Positions 41,002 to 50,821 of a stretch of DNA of 64,000 bases are shown one piece after another (positions within the stretch are counted from its first letter, which is position 1; each line of letters starts with the position of its first letter). Both the position numbers and the translations under genes were made by a program. The stretch is from positions 62,001-126,000 of the forward strand of contig NZ_SMDC01000010.1 of assembly GCF_004343155.1 (NCBI RefSeq), read 5' to 3'. The notes below the pieces were generated by a model. That model saw nothing but the letters and a program-made list of their open reading frames with translations, did no database searches and was not told the DNA's origin. This DNA is from Marichromatium gracile. GTDB taxonomy: Bacteria; Pseudomonadota; Gammaproteobacteria; Chromatiales; Chromatiaceae.

Positions 41002-42456
41002 TCAGATCAGCACCACGTCATATTGTTCCTGAGTATAGAGCGCCTCGGCCTGGAGCCGGATCGGTCGACCGATGAACTCCTCGAGTTCGGCCAGGTGCGC
41101 CGACTCCTCGTCGAGCAGCCGGTCGACCACCTCCTGGGAGGCGAGCACCAGCAGGCTCTCGACGTCGAACTGACGCGACTCGCGCATGATCTCGCGGAAG
41201 ATCTCGTAGCAGGTGGTCTCGGCGGTCTTGATCGAGCCGCGACCGCCACAGCAGGGACAGGGCTCGCAGAGCACGTGCTCGAGCGACTCGCGGGTACGCT
41301 TGCGGGTCATCTCCACCAGACCGAGCGAGGAGACCTCGGTGATATGGGTCTTGGCGTGATCGCGTGCCAGACACTTCTCGAGGGCACGCAGCACTTGGCG
41401 CTTGTGCTCATCCTCGGTCATGTCGATGAAGTCGATGATGATGATGCCGCCGAGGTTGCGCAGGCGCAACTGCCGACAGATCGCCTGCGCCGCCTCGAGA
41501 TTGGTCTTGAAGATGGTCTCCTCGAGGTTGCGATGACCGACGAAGGCGCCGGTGTTGACGTCGATGGTGGTCATCGCCTCGGTCTGATCGATCACCAGGT
41601 GACCGCCGGACTTGAGGCTGACCTTGCGATGCAGCGCCTTGCGGATCTCGTCCTCGACCCCGTAGAGATCGAACAGCGGACGCTCGCCCTGGTAGAGGTC
41701 GATACGATCCTTGATCTCGGGGATGTACTTGGCGGCGAAGGGGATCGCCTTGTCGACCATGGCGCGCGAATCGATGCGCACGCGCTCGACGTCCGGGGTG
41801 ACCAGATCGCGCAGCGCGCGCAGCGCCAACGGCAGGTCCTCGTGGATCAGGCCGTCGCCGGAGGCGTTGGCGCAGCGCTCCTTGACCCCGCGCCAGAGCC
41901 GATCGAGGAAACCCATGTCGCGCACCAGCAGGTGCTCGTCGACGCCTTCGGCGGCGGTGCGGGCGATGAACCCGCCCTGCCCGTCGTGATCGTCGACGAA
42001 GGCCTGGAGGATATCGCGCAGGCGCCGCCGCTCGTCCTCGTCGTCGATCTTCTGCGACACGCCGATGCCGCCGAGGGCGGGCATGCACACCAGATAGCGC
42101 GAGGCGACCGAGATGTTGGTGGTCAGCCGCGCACCCTTGGTGCCGAGCGGGTCCTTGACCACCTGGACGACGATCGGGTCGCCCTCGACCACCAGGTCCT
42201 GGATGTGCTCGCTGAGCGGCTCACCATGGGGACCGATGATGTCGGATGCGTGCAGGAAGGCGGCGCGCTCCAGACCGATCTCGACGAAGGCCGCCTGCAT
42301 CCCCGGCAGCACCCGACAGACCCGGCCCTTGTAGACATTGCCCACCAGACCGCAACGTTCGGCGCGTTCGATGATGATCTCCTGCACCACGCCGTTCTCG
42401 ACCACGGCGACACGAGTCTCGGGTGGCGTGACATTGATCAGGATCTCTTCGCTCAC
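41002..42456 (-). CDS. rng: Ribonuclease G
   Basis: Endoribonuclease that matures the 5' end of 16S rRNA and degrades some mRNAs. The 484-residue protein has an S1 RNA-binding domain (about 35-125), the two catalytic aspartate regions (TTIDVNTGAFVG near 300 and IIIDFIDM near 345), and the zinc-link cysteines CEPCPCCGG near 405. It lacks the long C-terminal scaffold of RNase E. The start is a GTG at 42456. Part of rlmH-maf-rng-yhdP on the minus strand. Confidence 0.96.
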   Translation of the reverse strand: MSEEILINVTPPETRVAVVENGVVQEIIIERAERCGLVGNVYKGRVCRVLPGMQAAFVEIGLERAAFLHASDIIGPHGEPLSEHIQDLVVEGDPIVVQVVKDPLGTKGARLTTNISVASRYLVCMPALGGIGVSQKIDDEDERRRLRDILQAFVDDHDGQGGFIARTAAEGVDEHLLVRDMGFLDRLWRGVKERCANASGDGLIHEDLPLALRALRDLVTPDVERVRIDSRAMVDKAIPFAAKYIPEIKDRIDLYQGERPLFDLYGVEDEIRKALHRKVSLKSGGHLVIDQTEAMTTIDVNTGAFVGHRNLEETIFKTNLEAAQAICRQLRLRNLGGIIIIDFIDMTEDEHKRQVLRALEKCLARDHAKTHITEVSSLGLVEMTRKRTRESLEHVLCEPCPCCGGRGSIKTAETTCYEIFREIMRESRQFDVESLLVLASQEVVDRLLDEESAHLAELEEFIGRPIRLQAEALYTQEQYDVVLI

Positions 42457-42592
42457 GGGAGGTTCTCACTTATGGATTTGGATATGGAGATGGGGGCGCG
42501 CGCGCCTGGCGGCACGCGCGCGAAAACCATGAGCCGGCGGTCGCGCCGCGACCGGCGGCGCGATCGGTTCACTGCGTGAACCCGTGGACGAA

Positions 42593-43207
42593 TCAGTCCT
42601 GACCGGGGGGCGAGGCGCCGAGCACCGGGATCCCGGCCTCGGCCAGCAGCGTCGCGGTCTCGAACAGCGGCAGCCCCATCACCCCCGAGTAACTGCCCGC
42701 GATCGCGGCGACGAACACCGCGCCGAGCCCCTGGATGGCATAGCCGCCGGCCTTGTCGCGAGGCTCGCCGGTCGCCCAGTAGCGCGCGGCCTCTGCGGGC
42801 GCGACCTGGCGGAAGCGGACCCGGGTCTCGCTGAGACGCAGCGACTCGCCGGCGGCGCCGACCAGGGCCACCGCGGTGAGCACCCGATGCTCGCGCCCGG
42901 AGAGCAGCTCCATCATCTCCAGCGCGTCGGCGCGATCGCGCGGCTTGCCGAGGATGCGGGCGTCGACCACCACCGCGGTGTCGGCGGCGAGCACCAGGGC
43001 ATCGGCGCACGCGGCGACCTGCGTCCAGCCGGCCCGACCCTTGTCGCCGGTGACCCGGCGCACATAGTCGCCGGGGGCCTCGCCGGGACGGACGGTCTCG
43101 TCGACCTCGGCATCGAGGCGCGTGAAACGCACGCCGATCTGCTCGAGCAGCTCGGCGCGTCGTGGCGAGCGCGAGGCGAGATGGAGGCGCGGCGCGGCGG
43201 CGTCCAT
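42593..43207 (-). CDS. maf: Maf family nucleoside triphosphate pyrophosphatase
   Basis: House-cleaning enzyme that hydrolyses non-canonical or methylated nucleotides, or dTTP/UTP, depending on subgroup. The 204-residue protein has the Maf signature LHLASRSPRRAELLEQIGV and the catalytic ADTAVVVDARILGKPRD near 79-95, plus GGYAIQGLGAVFV near 160. DKAGGYAIQG favours the YhdE-like (dTTP/UTP) subgroup. I use the ATG at 43207, which overlaps the rlmH stop (TGAGATG); a GTG 12 bp earlier is possible. Confidence 0.93.
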   Translation of the reverse strand: MDAAAPRLHLASRSPRRAELLEQIGVRFTRLDAEVDETVRPGEAPGDYVRRVTGDKGRAGWTQVAACADALVLAADTAVVVDARILGKPRDRADALEMMELLSGREHRVLTAVALVGAAGESLRLSETRVRFRQVAPAEAARYWATGEPRDKAGGYAIQGLGAVFVAAIAGSYSGVMGLPLFETATLLAEAGIPVLGASPPGQD

Positions 43208-43208
43208 C

Positions 43209-43682
43209 TCAGTCGCCACGATGGTAGGGGTGGCCGTGCATCAGCGACCAGGCGCGATAGAGCTGCTCGGCCAGGATCACCCGGACCAGTGGATGGGGAA
43301 AGGTGAGGCGCGAGAGCGACCAGGACTGCTCGGCGCGGGCCAGACAGCGCTGATCGAGCCCATCCGGACCACCGACCAGCAGGGCGCGATCGCGACCGTC
43401 GGCGAGCCAACCCTCGAGCGCCTGGGCGAGACGCTCGGTGCTCCAGGACTGGCCACCGCCGTCGAGCGCGATCACCGCCGCGCCCTTGGGCACTGCCTTG
43501 AGGATACGCTCGGCCTCCTCGGCCTTGTAGCGCGCCACGCTGCCGTTCTTGACCCGGCGTGCCGGCTCGATCTCCTGGAGCTGCAGGGCACACTCCGGGG
43601 GCAGGCGCTTGGCGTACTCGGCATAGCCCTGCTCGACCCAGCCGGGCATGCGACGTCCCACGCTGATCAGCTGAATCCGCAT
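43209..43682 (-). CDS. rlmH: 23S rRNA (pseudouridine-1915-N3)-methyltransferase RlmH
   Basis: SPOUT-class methyltransferase that modifies pseudouridine 1915 in helix 69 of 23S rRNA. The 157-residue protein is full length: MRIQLISVGRRMPGWVEQGY at the start, LDGGGQSWSTERLA and LLVGGPDGLD (SAM-binding knot, about 103-112), and the C-terminal LAEQLYRAWSLMHGHPYHR. The frame is open upstream without similarity. First gene of rlmH-maf-rng-yhdP. Confidence 0.97.
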   Translation of the reverse strand: MRIQLISVGRRMPGWVEQGYAEYAKRLPPECALQLQEIEPARRVKNGSVARYKAEEAERILKAVPKGAAVIALDGGGQSWSTERLAQALEGWLADGRDRALLVGGPDGLDQRCLARAEQSWSLSRLTFPHPLVRVILAEQLYRAWSLMHGHPYHRGD

Positions 43683-44107
43683 CCGCTCCCTACCCGTCTC
43701 GCGCCCATCGTCTCTCCTCGGATCCCGTCCATTCGCCAGGGTCGCCATCGGCCCCGCCCCGGGGCCGCGCCCCACATCGCAACCGACGATGATAGCCGTG
43801 AGCCACCCCCGACCGCCAACCGCGCTGATGCCGACTCGCTGCCCACCCACTCTAACGGGTATACTGGTGTGTCGCAGCAAGCGTGATCGGGCGTACGCAC
43901 GGGCAAGACGCCCGCTGCGCCGCGATCGATGCGCGCCACCCCAATCCATGCGTCCGGCGCCGCGTCCCCCGCCCTCGAGCCCACCACGATACCGGCCTGC
44001 GGCGCGCCGAGCGCGCGCATTCGCTGTGTCACGCCATGAGCAGCGGGGATCGACCCCGCCACGAGAGAGACTGCGGCGCGACCGCAAACCATCATTCGGA
44101 GACCCCG
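43683..44107. other. Divergent gap between rlmH and maeB
   Basis: 425 bp with no gene that I can support. The only promoter-like word is the palindromic AGTATACT around 43858-43865: read on the plus strand it gives a TATACT -10 box (43860-43865), but no good -35 box stands at the right distance. Nothing else stands out. Confidence 0.5.
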
Positions 44108-46369
<2,262 letters not shown>

Positions 46370-46862
46370 CCCGCCACGCTGCCGACAGAAGCTGTCAGCT
46401 GACAGCTTCTGTCAGTCCCGCCCGCTCGCCGCGACAGCGTCACGGCATCTCCTCGCGGCCCCCGCGAAACAAAAAACAAAAACAAAACAAATAGATAAAA
46501 ACAGATCACGCGTCTACGAGAAGCGTGGCATGCCTCATGCATTTACTAAGCGCAGGCAAGGCCCCGAAGGACGCACAGATCGGCGCCAGACGCCTGAAAC
46601 AAAGAGAAGCCGGCCCCATCGGCTCGTGAGGTCGCACAGACCACCAGACACGGGACGGGGCGCGGCGCCGGGCAGTCCACGGCGTCGCGCCCACAGGGTC
46701 AGCCGGGCAGGATCAAACGTCGGCGCGCTCACTCCCCCCGGGCCCCGACGCCCCTGACCGTGCAGCGAAAGGAACTGAGCATCCCCGGGGAACGCGGCAC
46801 TCCTCCTCGCGTCTCCCCAAGGTTGGCCATCGTGATCCGTGGCGGCGGATCCGATGGCCCTT
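46370..46862. other. Non-coding 3' region of maeB with palindrome, A-rich tract and terminator
   Basis: 493 bp with no convincing gene. It begins with a perfect 30-bp palindrome, goes on to an A-rich stretch (46468-46505, mostly A with scattered C) that contrasts with the GC-rich surroundings, and ends in an intrinsic terminator that points away from maeB on the plus strand. It might encode a small RNA or a long regulated 3' UTR. Confidence 0.5.
46384..46413. repeat. Perfect 30-bp palindrome after maeB
   Basis: GACAGAAGCTGTCAG (46384-46398) followed at once by its exact reverse complement. It contains a smaller palindrome TGTCAGCTGACA. 14 bp after the maeB stop. Could be an operator for a dimeric regulator or, as RNA, a hairpin; there is no U-tract. 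Confidence 0.85.
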
Positions 46863-46870
46863 TTATTTCC
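46824..46870 (+). terminator. Intrinsic terminator on the plus strand, 455 nt from the nearest upstream gene
   Basis: The stem GGCCATCG-T-GATCC pairs with GGATC-CGATGGCC (one bulged base), loop GTGGCGGC, and is followed by CTTTTATTT. The T-run is on the plus strand only, overlapping the 3' end of the minus-strand membrane-protein gene. No plus-strand gene ends nearby, so it implies a transcript across the maeB 3' region. Confidence 0.7.
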
Positions 46871-47411
46871 TCTCCGTCTCGTCCATGCCGACCTCGAGCT
46901 GACGACGCTGCCAGAGCAGGGTCAGCACGATGGCCACCACCACGGCGACCACGGCGACCGCCACCGCGGCATCGTCGAGGAAGGCGATCGCCACCGCGCT
47001 CAACATCAACACCACCCCCACCCCGGCCATGCGCAGATGCCCGTAGATACCGGCGAGCAGCGCCGAGAAGCCGAGCAACAGCACCATCATCAGCCCCATC
47101 ACCGCGTTGTCGAACACCGACTGGAGCTGCGGCAGATAGAGCAGTCGCACCAGTACGAACAGCGCCGCCCAGTGCGCCAGGGTACGCACCACGAAGGCGG
47201 TACGCGCACCCGAATCGGACTCGAAACCGTCCCAGCCGACCCAGAGCGCAAGCGCACCGAACAGCGGGATCAGCACCTGCCAGTAGAGCAGCGCGGTCCC
47301 CGGGACCAGATTGGTCAGCCCAACCCCGATGATGACCGCGACATAGAGCACGACATAGGGCCACTCGGCCAGTAACAGACGACGCAGACTGCCTGCAGCG
47401 GGACTCGACAC
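46863..47411 (-). CDS. Multi-pass membrane protein of unknown function (paralogue of the 14934-15566 gene)
   Basis: A 182-residue protein with about five transmembrane segments (about 14-31, 36-56, 70-90, 93-115, 120-155) and a short charged tail. The start is the GTG at 47411, 7 nt after AGGAGG, which I prefer to the ATG 24 bp upstream. The pattern of YVVLYVAV, LLYWQVLIPLFG, GWDGF, LAHWAALFVLVRLLY and LLGFSALLAGIYGHLRMAGVG lines up with the other small membrane protein in the window, though at modest identity. No named family recognised. Divergent from the AmpG-like gene. Confidence 0.75.
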   Translation of the reverse strand: MSSPAAGSLRRLLLAEWPYVVLYVAVIIGVGLTNLVPGTALLYWQVLIPLFGALALWVGWDGFESDSGARTAFVVRTLAHWAALFVLVRLLYLPQLQSVFDNAVMGLMMVLLLGFSALLAGIYGHLRMAGVGVVLMLSAVAIAFLDDAAVAVAVVAVVVAIVLTLLWQRRQLEVGMDETERK

Positions 47412-47583
47412 GATGCCACCTCCTGTCAGCATGAATGGTGTCCGGCCCCGGGGCCGGACGCGACTGCTGCCCCAAGGGTAGTACCTCTGAGCACGACCTG
47501 CAGGGGCGGCGCGGGCTTGCGCCAGACCCTTTGATACCGCTAGCGTAGCCGCACGCCACCGCCCCAACCCGACCGGATCCCGG

Positions 47584-49119
47584 ATGCCCCAAGCCGACGG
47601 CCAGACCGCCACCGACTGGCGACAGACCCTGCTCGCCCTGTTCGAGCGCCGCGTGATCGCGATGCTCTTCCTCGGCTTCTCGGCCGGGTTGCCGCTGCTG
47701 CTGATCTTCTCCTCGCTGTCGCTGTGGCTGCGCGAGGCCGGGATCGAGCGCAACGCGGTGACCTTCTTCAGCTGGGCCGCGCTCGGCTATTCGTTCAAGT
47801 TCGTCTGGGCGCCGCTGGTCGACCGACTGCCGTTGCCGCTGCTCACCCGCGCACTCGGACGCCGCCGCGGCTGGCTGCTGCTCGCCCAGCTCGGGGTCTC
47901 CGGGGCGATCGCGCTGATGGCCTTCACCGACCCCGCCGGCGGCGAGTCGGCGCTCGCGCGCATGGCACTGGCCGCCACCCTGCTCGGGTTGACCGCCGCG
48001 ACCCAGGACATCGTCATCGACGCCCTGCGCATCGAGTCTGCGCCAGCACGACTCCAGGCGCTGATGTCCTCGACCTATATCGCCGGCTACCGCATCGGCA
48101 TGGTGGTTTCGGGGGCCGGCGCACTCTATCTCGCCGCCTGGTTCGGCTCGACGGCCGAGACCTACAGCTATAGCGCCTGGCGCAACACCTATCTGGTGAT
48201 GGCCGCCACCCTCGGCGTCGGGCTCGTCACCACCCTGCTGATGCGCGAGCCCGAGACCAGAGAACGGCTCGCACACCCTTATCCGGGGCGCGACTATCTG
48301 CGTCTGGTGGTGGTGTTCGTGCTGGTGGCGGCGAGCTTCGTCAGCGCCTTCTTCCTCGGCGCGCCACTGTTCGCCGCGCCCGCCGGCGACGCACTGCTGC
48401 GCTTCGTGCTGGAGGTGGCCCATCTCGCCGCGGCCATCGCCGTGGCGGCGACGGTCGGCTGGGGGCTGGTGCGCCTCGGCCTGCTCGAGCGGCGGCTGGC
48501 GCACGAGACCTGGATCGAGCCGGTGGCCGACTTCTTCTCGCGCTACGGGCTGCGCACCGCGCTGCTGCTGCTCGCGCTGATCGGGCTCTACCGGATCTCG
48601 GACATCGTCCTCGGGGTGATCGCCAACGTTTTCTATCAGGACATCGGCTTCACCAAGCCGCAGATCGCCTCGGCGGTCAAGACCTTCGGGGTCTTGGTGA
48701 GCATCCTCGGCGGGCTGCTCGGCGGCGTCCTCGCCACCCGTTTCGGGGTGATGCGCATCCTGCTGCTCGGCGCCCTGCTCTCGGCCCTCACCAATCTGGT
48801 GTTCGTGCTGCTGGCCTACGCCGGCAACGAGCCGCTGCTGCTCTATCTCGCGGTCAGCGCCGACAACCTCGCCGCCGGGCTGGCCAGTGCGGCCTTCGTC
48901 GCCTTCCTCTCGAGCCTCACCAGCATCTCCTTCACCGCGGTGCAGTACGCCATCTTCAGCTCCTTGATGACCTTGCTGCCCAAGGTCCTCGGCGGCTACT
49001 CCGGCTCGCTGGTCGACGGCCTCGGTTATCCCGGCTTCTTCGTCTTCACCACCCTCATCGGTATCCCGGTGGTGGCGCTGGTGTGGCGGGCCGGACGGCT
49101 GTTGCGCGACGCGCCCTGA
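47584..49119 (+). CDS. ampG: AmpG-like muropeptide transporter (MFS)
   Basis: Inner-membrane permease that brings anhydro-muropeptides into the cytoplasm for cell-wall recycling. The 511-residue protein has the AmpG N-terminus (MLFLGFSAGLPLLLIFSSLSLWLREAGI) and YSFKFVWAPLVDRLPLP in loop 2-3. TAATQDIVIDALRIE and SSTYIAGYRIGMVVSGAGALYLA are AmpG-specific segments of helices 4-5. Between 49 and 510 about 12-14 helices are predicted. Stands alone on the plus strand; assignment to AmpG over a near relative is good but not absolute. Confidence 0.9.
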   Translation: MPQADGQTATDWRQTLLALFERRVIAMLFLGFSAGLPLLLIFSSLSLWLREAGIERNAVTFFSWAALGYSFKFVWAPLVDRLPLPLLTRALGRRRGWLLLAQLGVSGAIALMAFTDPAGGESALARMALAATLLGLTAATQDIVIDALRIESAPARLQALMSSTYIAGYRIGMVVSGAGALYLAAWFGSTAETYSYSAWRNTYLVMAATLGVGLVTTLLMREPETRERLAHPYPGRDYLRLVVVFVLVAASFVSAFFLGAPLFAAPAGDALLRFVLEVAHLAAAIAVAATVGWGLVRLGLLERRLAHETWIEPVADFFSRYGLRTALLLLALIGLYRISDIVLGVIANVFYQDIGFTKPQIASAVKTFGVLVSILGGLLGGVLATRFGVMRILLLGALLSALTNLVFVLLAYAGNEPLLLYLAVSADNLAAGLASAAFVAFLSSLTSISFTAVQYAIFSSLMTLLPKVLGGYSGSLVDGLGYPGFFVFTTLIGIPVVALVWRAGRLLRDAP

Positions 49120-49140
49120 GCCACCCGTCCCGCCCGGGGA

Positions 49141-49704
49141 TCAGACCGCGCCCCAGGTGGTGCGCTTGGCCTCGGTCTTGGTCGCGAGCATGGTCTCCAG
49201 GTCGCGACTCGGCAGGCCCGGCCGGTAGTCGGCCAGGGCCTCGAACACCCGGATCACCTTGTCCTCGCCGGAGAGCCCCTTGAGGTCCTGCTTGTCGAGA
49301 TAGCAGCACTCGGTGAGCGCGTTCCACACCACCCCGTCGCTGTGCTGGATCAGCACATAGGGATGCCCCTGGATCTCGACCTCGGCGCTCTCGGCGACAT
49401 TGTCGATGAAGAGCACCGGACGACACTCCGGGGCGAGTACGTCGTGGAAGCGCGCGACGAACTCGGGCAACTCGTCGATGCTCGAGAAGTTACCCACCAC
49501 CATCTTCAGCTGGCTCTCGTCACCGACCATCACCGCCTGCTTGAGCACCGCCTTGGGCGGGGTGCGCTTGCCGGTCGAGGCCTTGAGCTCGCCCTCGAGG
49601 ACGACGAACTCGCCGCGAAAGACCTGCAGTCCCTCGCGGCTCGGCGCCCCGAACAGGGTCTTGAGCCAGAACCGTTCCTGTTGTTGATAGGTATCGAGCA
49701 GCAT
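49141..49704 (-). CDS. Conserved-looking protein of unknown function
   Basis: A 187-residue soluble protein with no signal peptide and no motif I recognise. Features: MLLDTYQQQERFWLKTLFGAP at the N-terminus; VLFIDNVAESAEVEIQGHPYVLIQHSDGVVWNALTECCYLD in the middle; a basic C-terminus (TKTEAKRTTWGAV). The well-formed GGAG ribosome-binding site and ordinary composition support a real gene. It ends 21 bp from the convergent ampG stop. Function unknown. Confidence 0.75.
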   Translation of the reverse strand: MLLDTYQQQERFWLKTLFGAPSREGLQVFRGEFVVLEGELKASTGKRTPPKAVLKQAVMVGDESQLKMVVGNFSSIDELPEFVARFHDVLAPECRPVLFIDNVAESAEVEIQGHPYVLIQHSDGVVWNALTECCYLDKQDLKGLSGEDKVIRVFEALADYRPGLPSRDLETMLATKTEAKRTTWGAV

Positions 49705-50008
49705 TGATCAGGATCTCCACAAAGGACGGGGAATCGGGGCGCGTCCGTCGGGGTGGGAATCTCACAGTGATGTCGGTTTTGCCACCAAGGGGTTCTGAGC
49801 CAATCTGCGTTCTGGTGCCGCAACCGCTTGCCGATCAAGGAAATACTCACCCGACGGAACACGGGTTCGACCCCGCAACGGGGTCGCAGTCGGGAGATAG
49901 CAAGAACGAGGCCCACTCTCGACCACCGAGACCGTCATCGCGCTGATCTATAGTGATCGGGATGCGCCGGCATCACCGGTCGGCGCCACCGCCAAGGCGA
50001 GGCCCCGC
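49705..50008. other. Divergent gap between two genes of unknown function
   Basis: 304 bp. A tight hairpin CGACCCCG-caa-CGGGGTCG sits at 49868-49886. TATAGT at 49951-49956 could be a -10 box for the plus-strand gene, but a good -35 box is missing. No gene seen. Confidence 0.45.
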
Positions 50009-50794
50009 ATGACCGATCCGCAGCACCTCTATCTGTCCCTGATCCCGCAGGCACTGATCGCCTCGATGCTCGCCCCCGAGGCGTTCGGCAGCTATTACTC
50101 GATCGGCGCCAAGGTCCACGTCCAGGGCGAGTCGATCTTCTTCGAGGTCGACCCCGGATTCCGCGACGCCGACCTGCCCTTCGAGCTGATCGAGAAGCGC
50201 TGCGTGCGCACCCCCGAGGGCGCGCTCAAGCGCTCGGTCTATCTCGCCATCTACCGGGTGCTCGAGCGCATCCCGGTCGCCGCCCTCGGCAACCTCCATC
50301 TGGTCACCAACGACGGCAAGACCCTGACCCTGGAGCGCGCACCCTACCAGCCCCACCCCGAGCCGCGCTCGCACCTCTACCAGGAGTTCAGCCCGGTCAC
50401 CCCGCTGGTCGCCAGCCGGCTCGAACCGCACGACTTCTGCGACTTCATCACCGATCCGGACAACCCGGTGCACGTCCCCCGAGTGGTGTTCTCCGAGCTG
50501 CGTCTCGGGGCGCTGGCCACCGATCCCGAACACGGCGCGGCCGACGACCTGCCCTATCCCAACCTCGCCCATCTGCGCGACGTGCTGGTCGAACTCAACA
50601 GCGACACCACCACCAAGTCGAGCAAGCTGGTGCTGCGCCAGGTCAAGGCCGGGGTGCTCTATCGCATGGTGCACAACGGTTTCTATGTCGGCGATCAGCA
50701 GGACTTCGCCTACTACCCCTTCCCCGATCACGGGCTGCTCGAGGACCAGTACCGCGACTGGTGGCGCTCGGCCCAGCTCGGTCCGCTCGCATGA
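50009..50794 (+). CDS. Protein of unknown function upstream of the membrane pyrophosphatase
   Basis: A 261-residue soluble protein with no signal sequence or recognised motif. Segments that look conserved: FGSYYSIGAKVHVQGESIFFEVD, KRSVYLAIYRVLERIPVAALGNLHLVTNDGKTL, and a C-terminal YPFPDHGLLEDQYRDWW. A mixed alpha/beta fold with few cysteines is suggested. It is 27 bp from hppA and probably shares its transcript, so it may serve the pyrophosphatase, though nothing in the sequence shows how. Confidence 0.75.
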   Translation: MTDPQHLYLSLIPQALIASMLAPEAFGSYYSIGAKVHVQGESIFFEVDPGFRDADLPFELIEKRCVRTPEGALKRSVYLAIYRVLERIPVAALGNLHLVTNDGKTLTLERAPYQPHPEPRSHLYQEFSPVTPLVASRLEPHDFCDFITDPDNPVHVPRVVFSELRLGALATDPEHGAADDLPYPNLAHLRDVLVELNSDTTTKSSKLVLRQVKAGVLYRMVHNGFYVGDQQDFAYYPFPDHGLLEDQYRDWWRSAQLGPLA

Positions 50795-50821
50795 CCCGAA
50801 ACCCCGTCAGGGAGACCACCG

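Noticed and set aside
46690-46725. GTTTGATCCTG on the minus strand, like the 5' end of 16S rRNA
   Set aside because: Only 11 bases match and the sequence on either side does not follow 16S rRNA; I regard it as chance.
46535-46732. Small minus-strand open frame of 65 codons in the maeB 3' region
   Set aside because: GTG start is too close to its purine run, composition is Arg/Gly/Pro-rich, and no similarity is evident.
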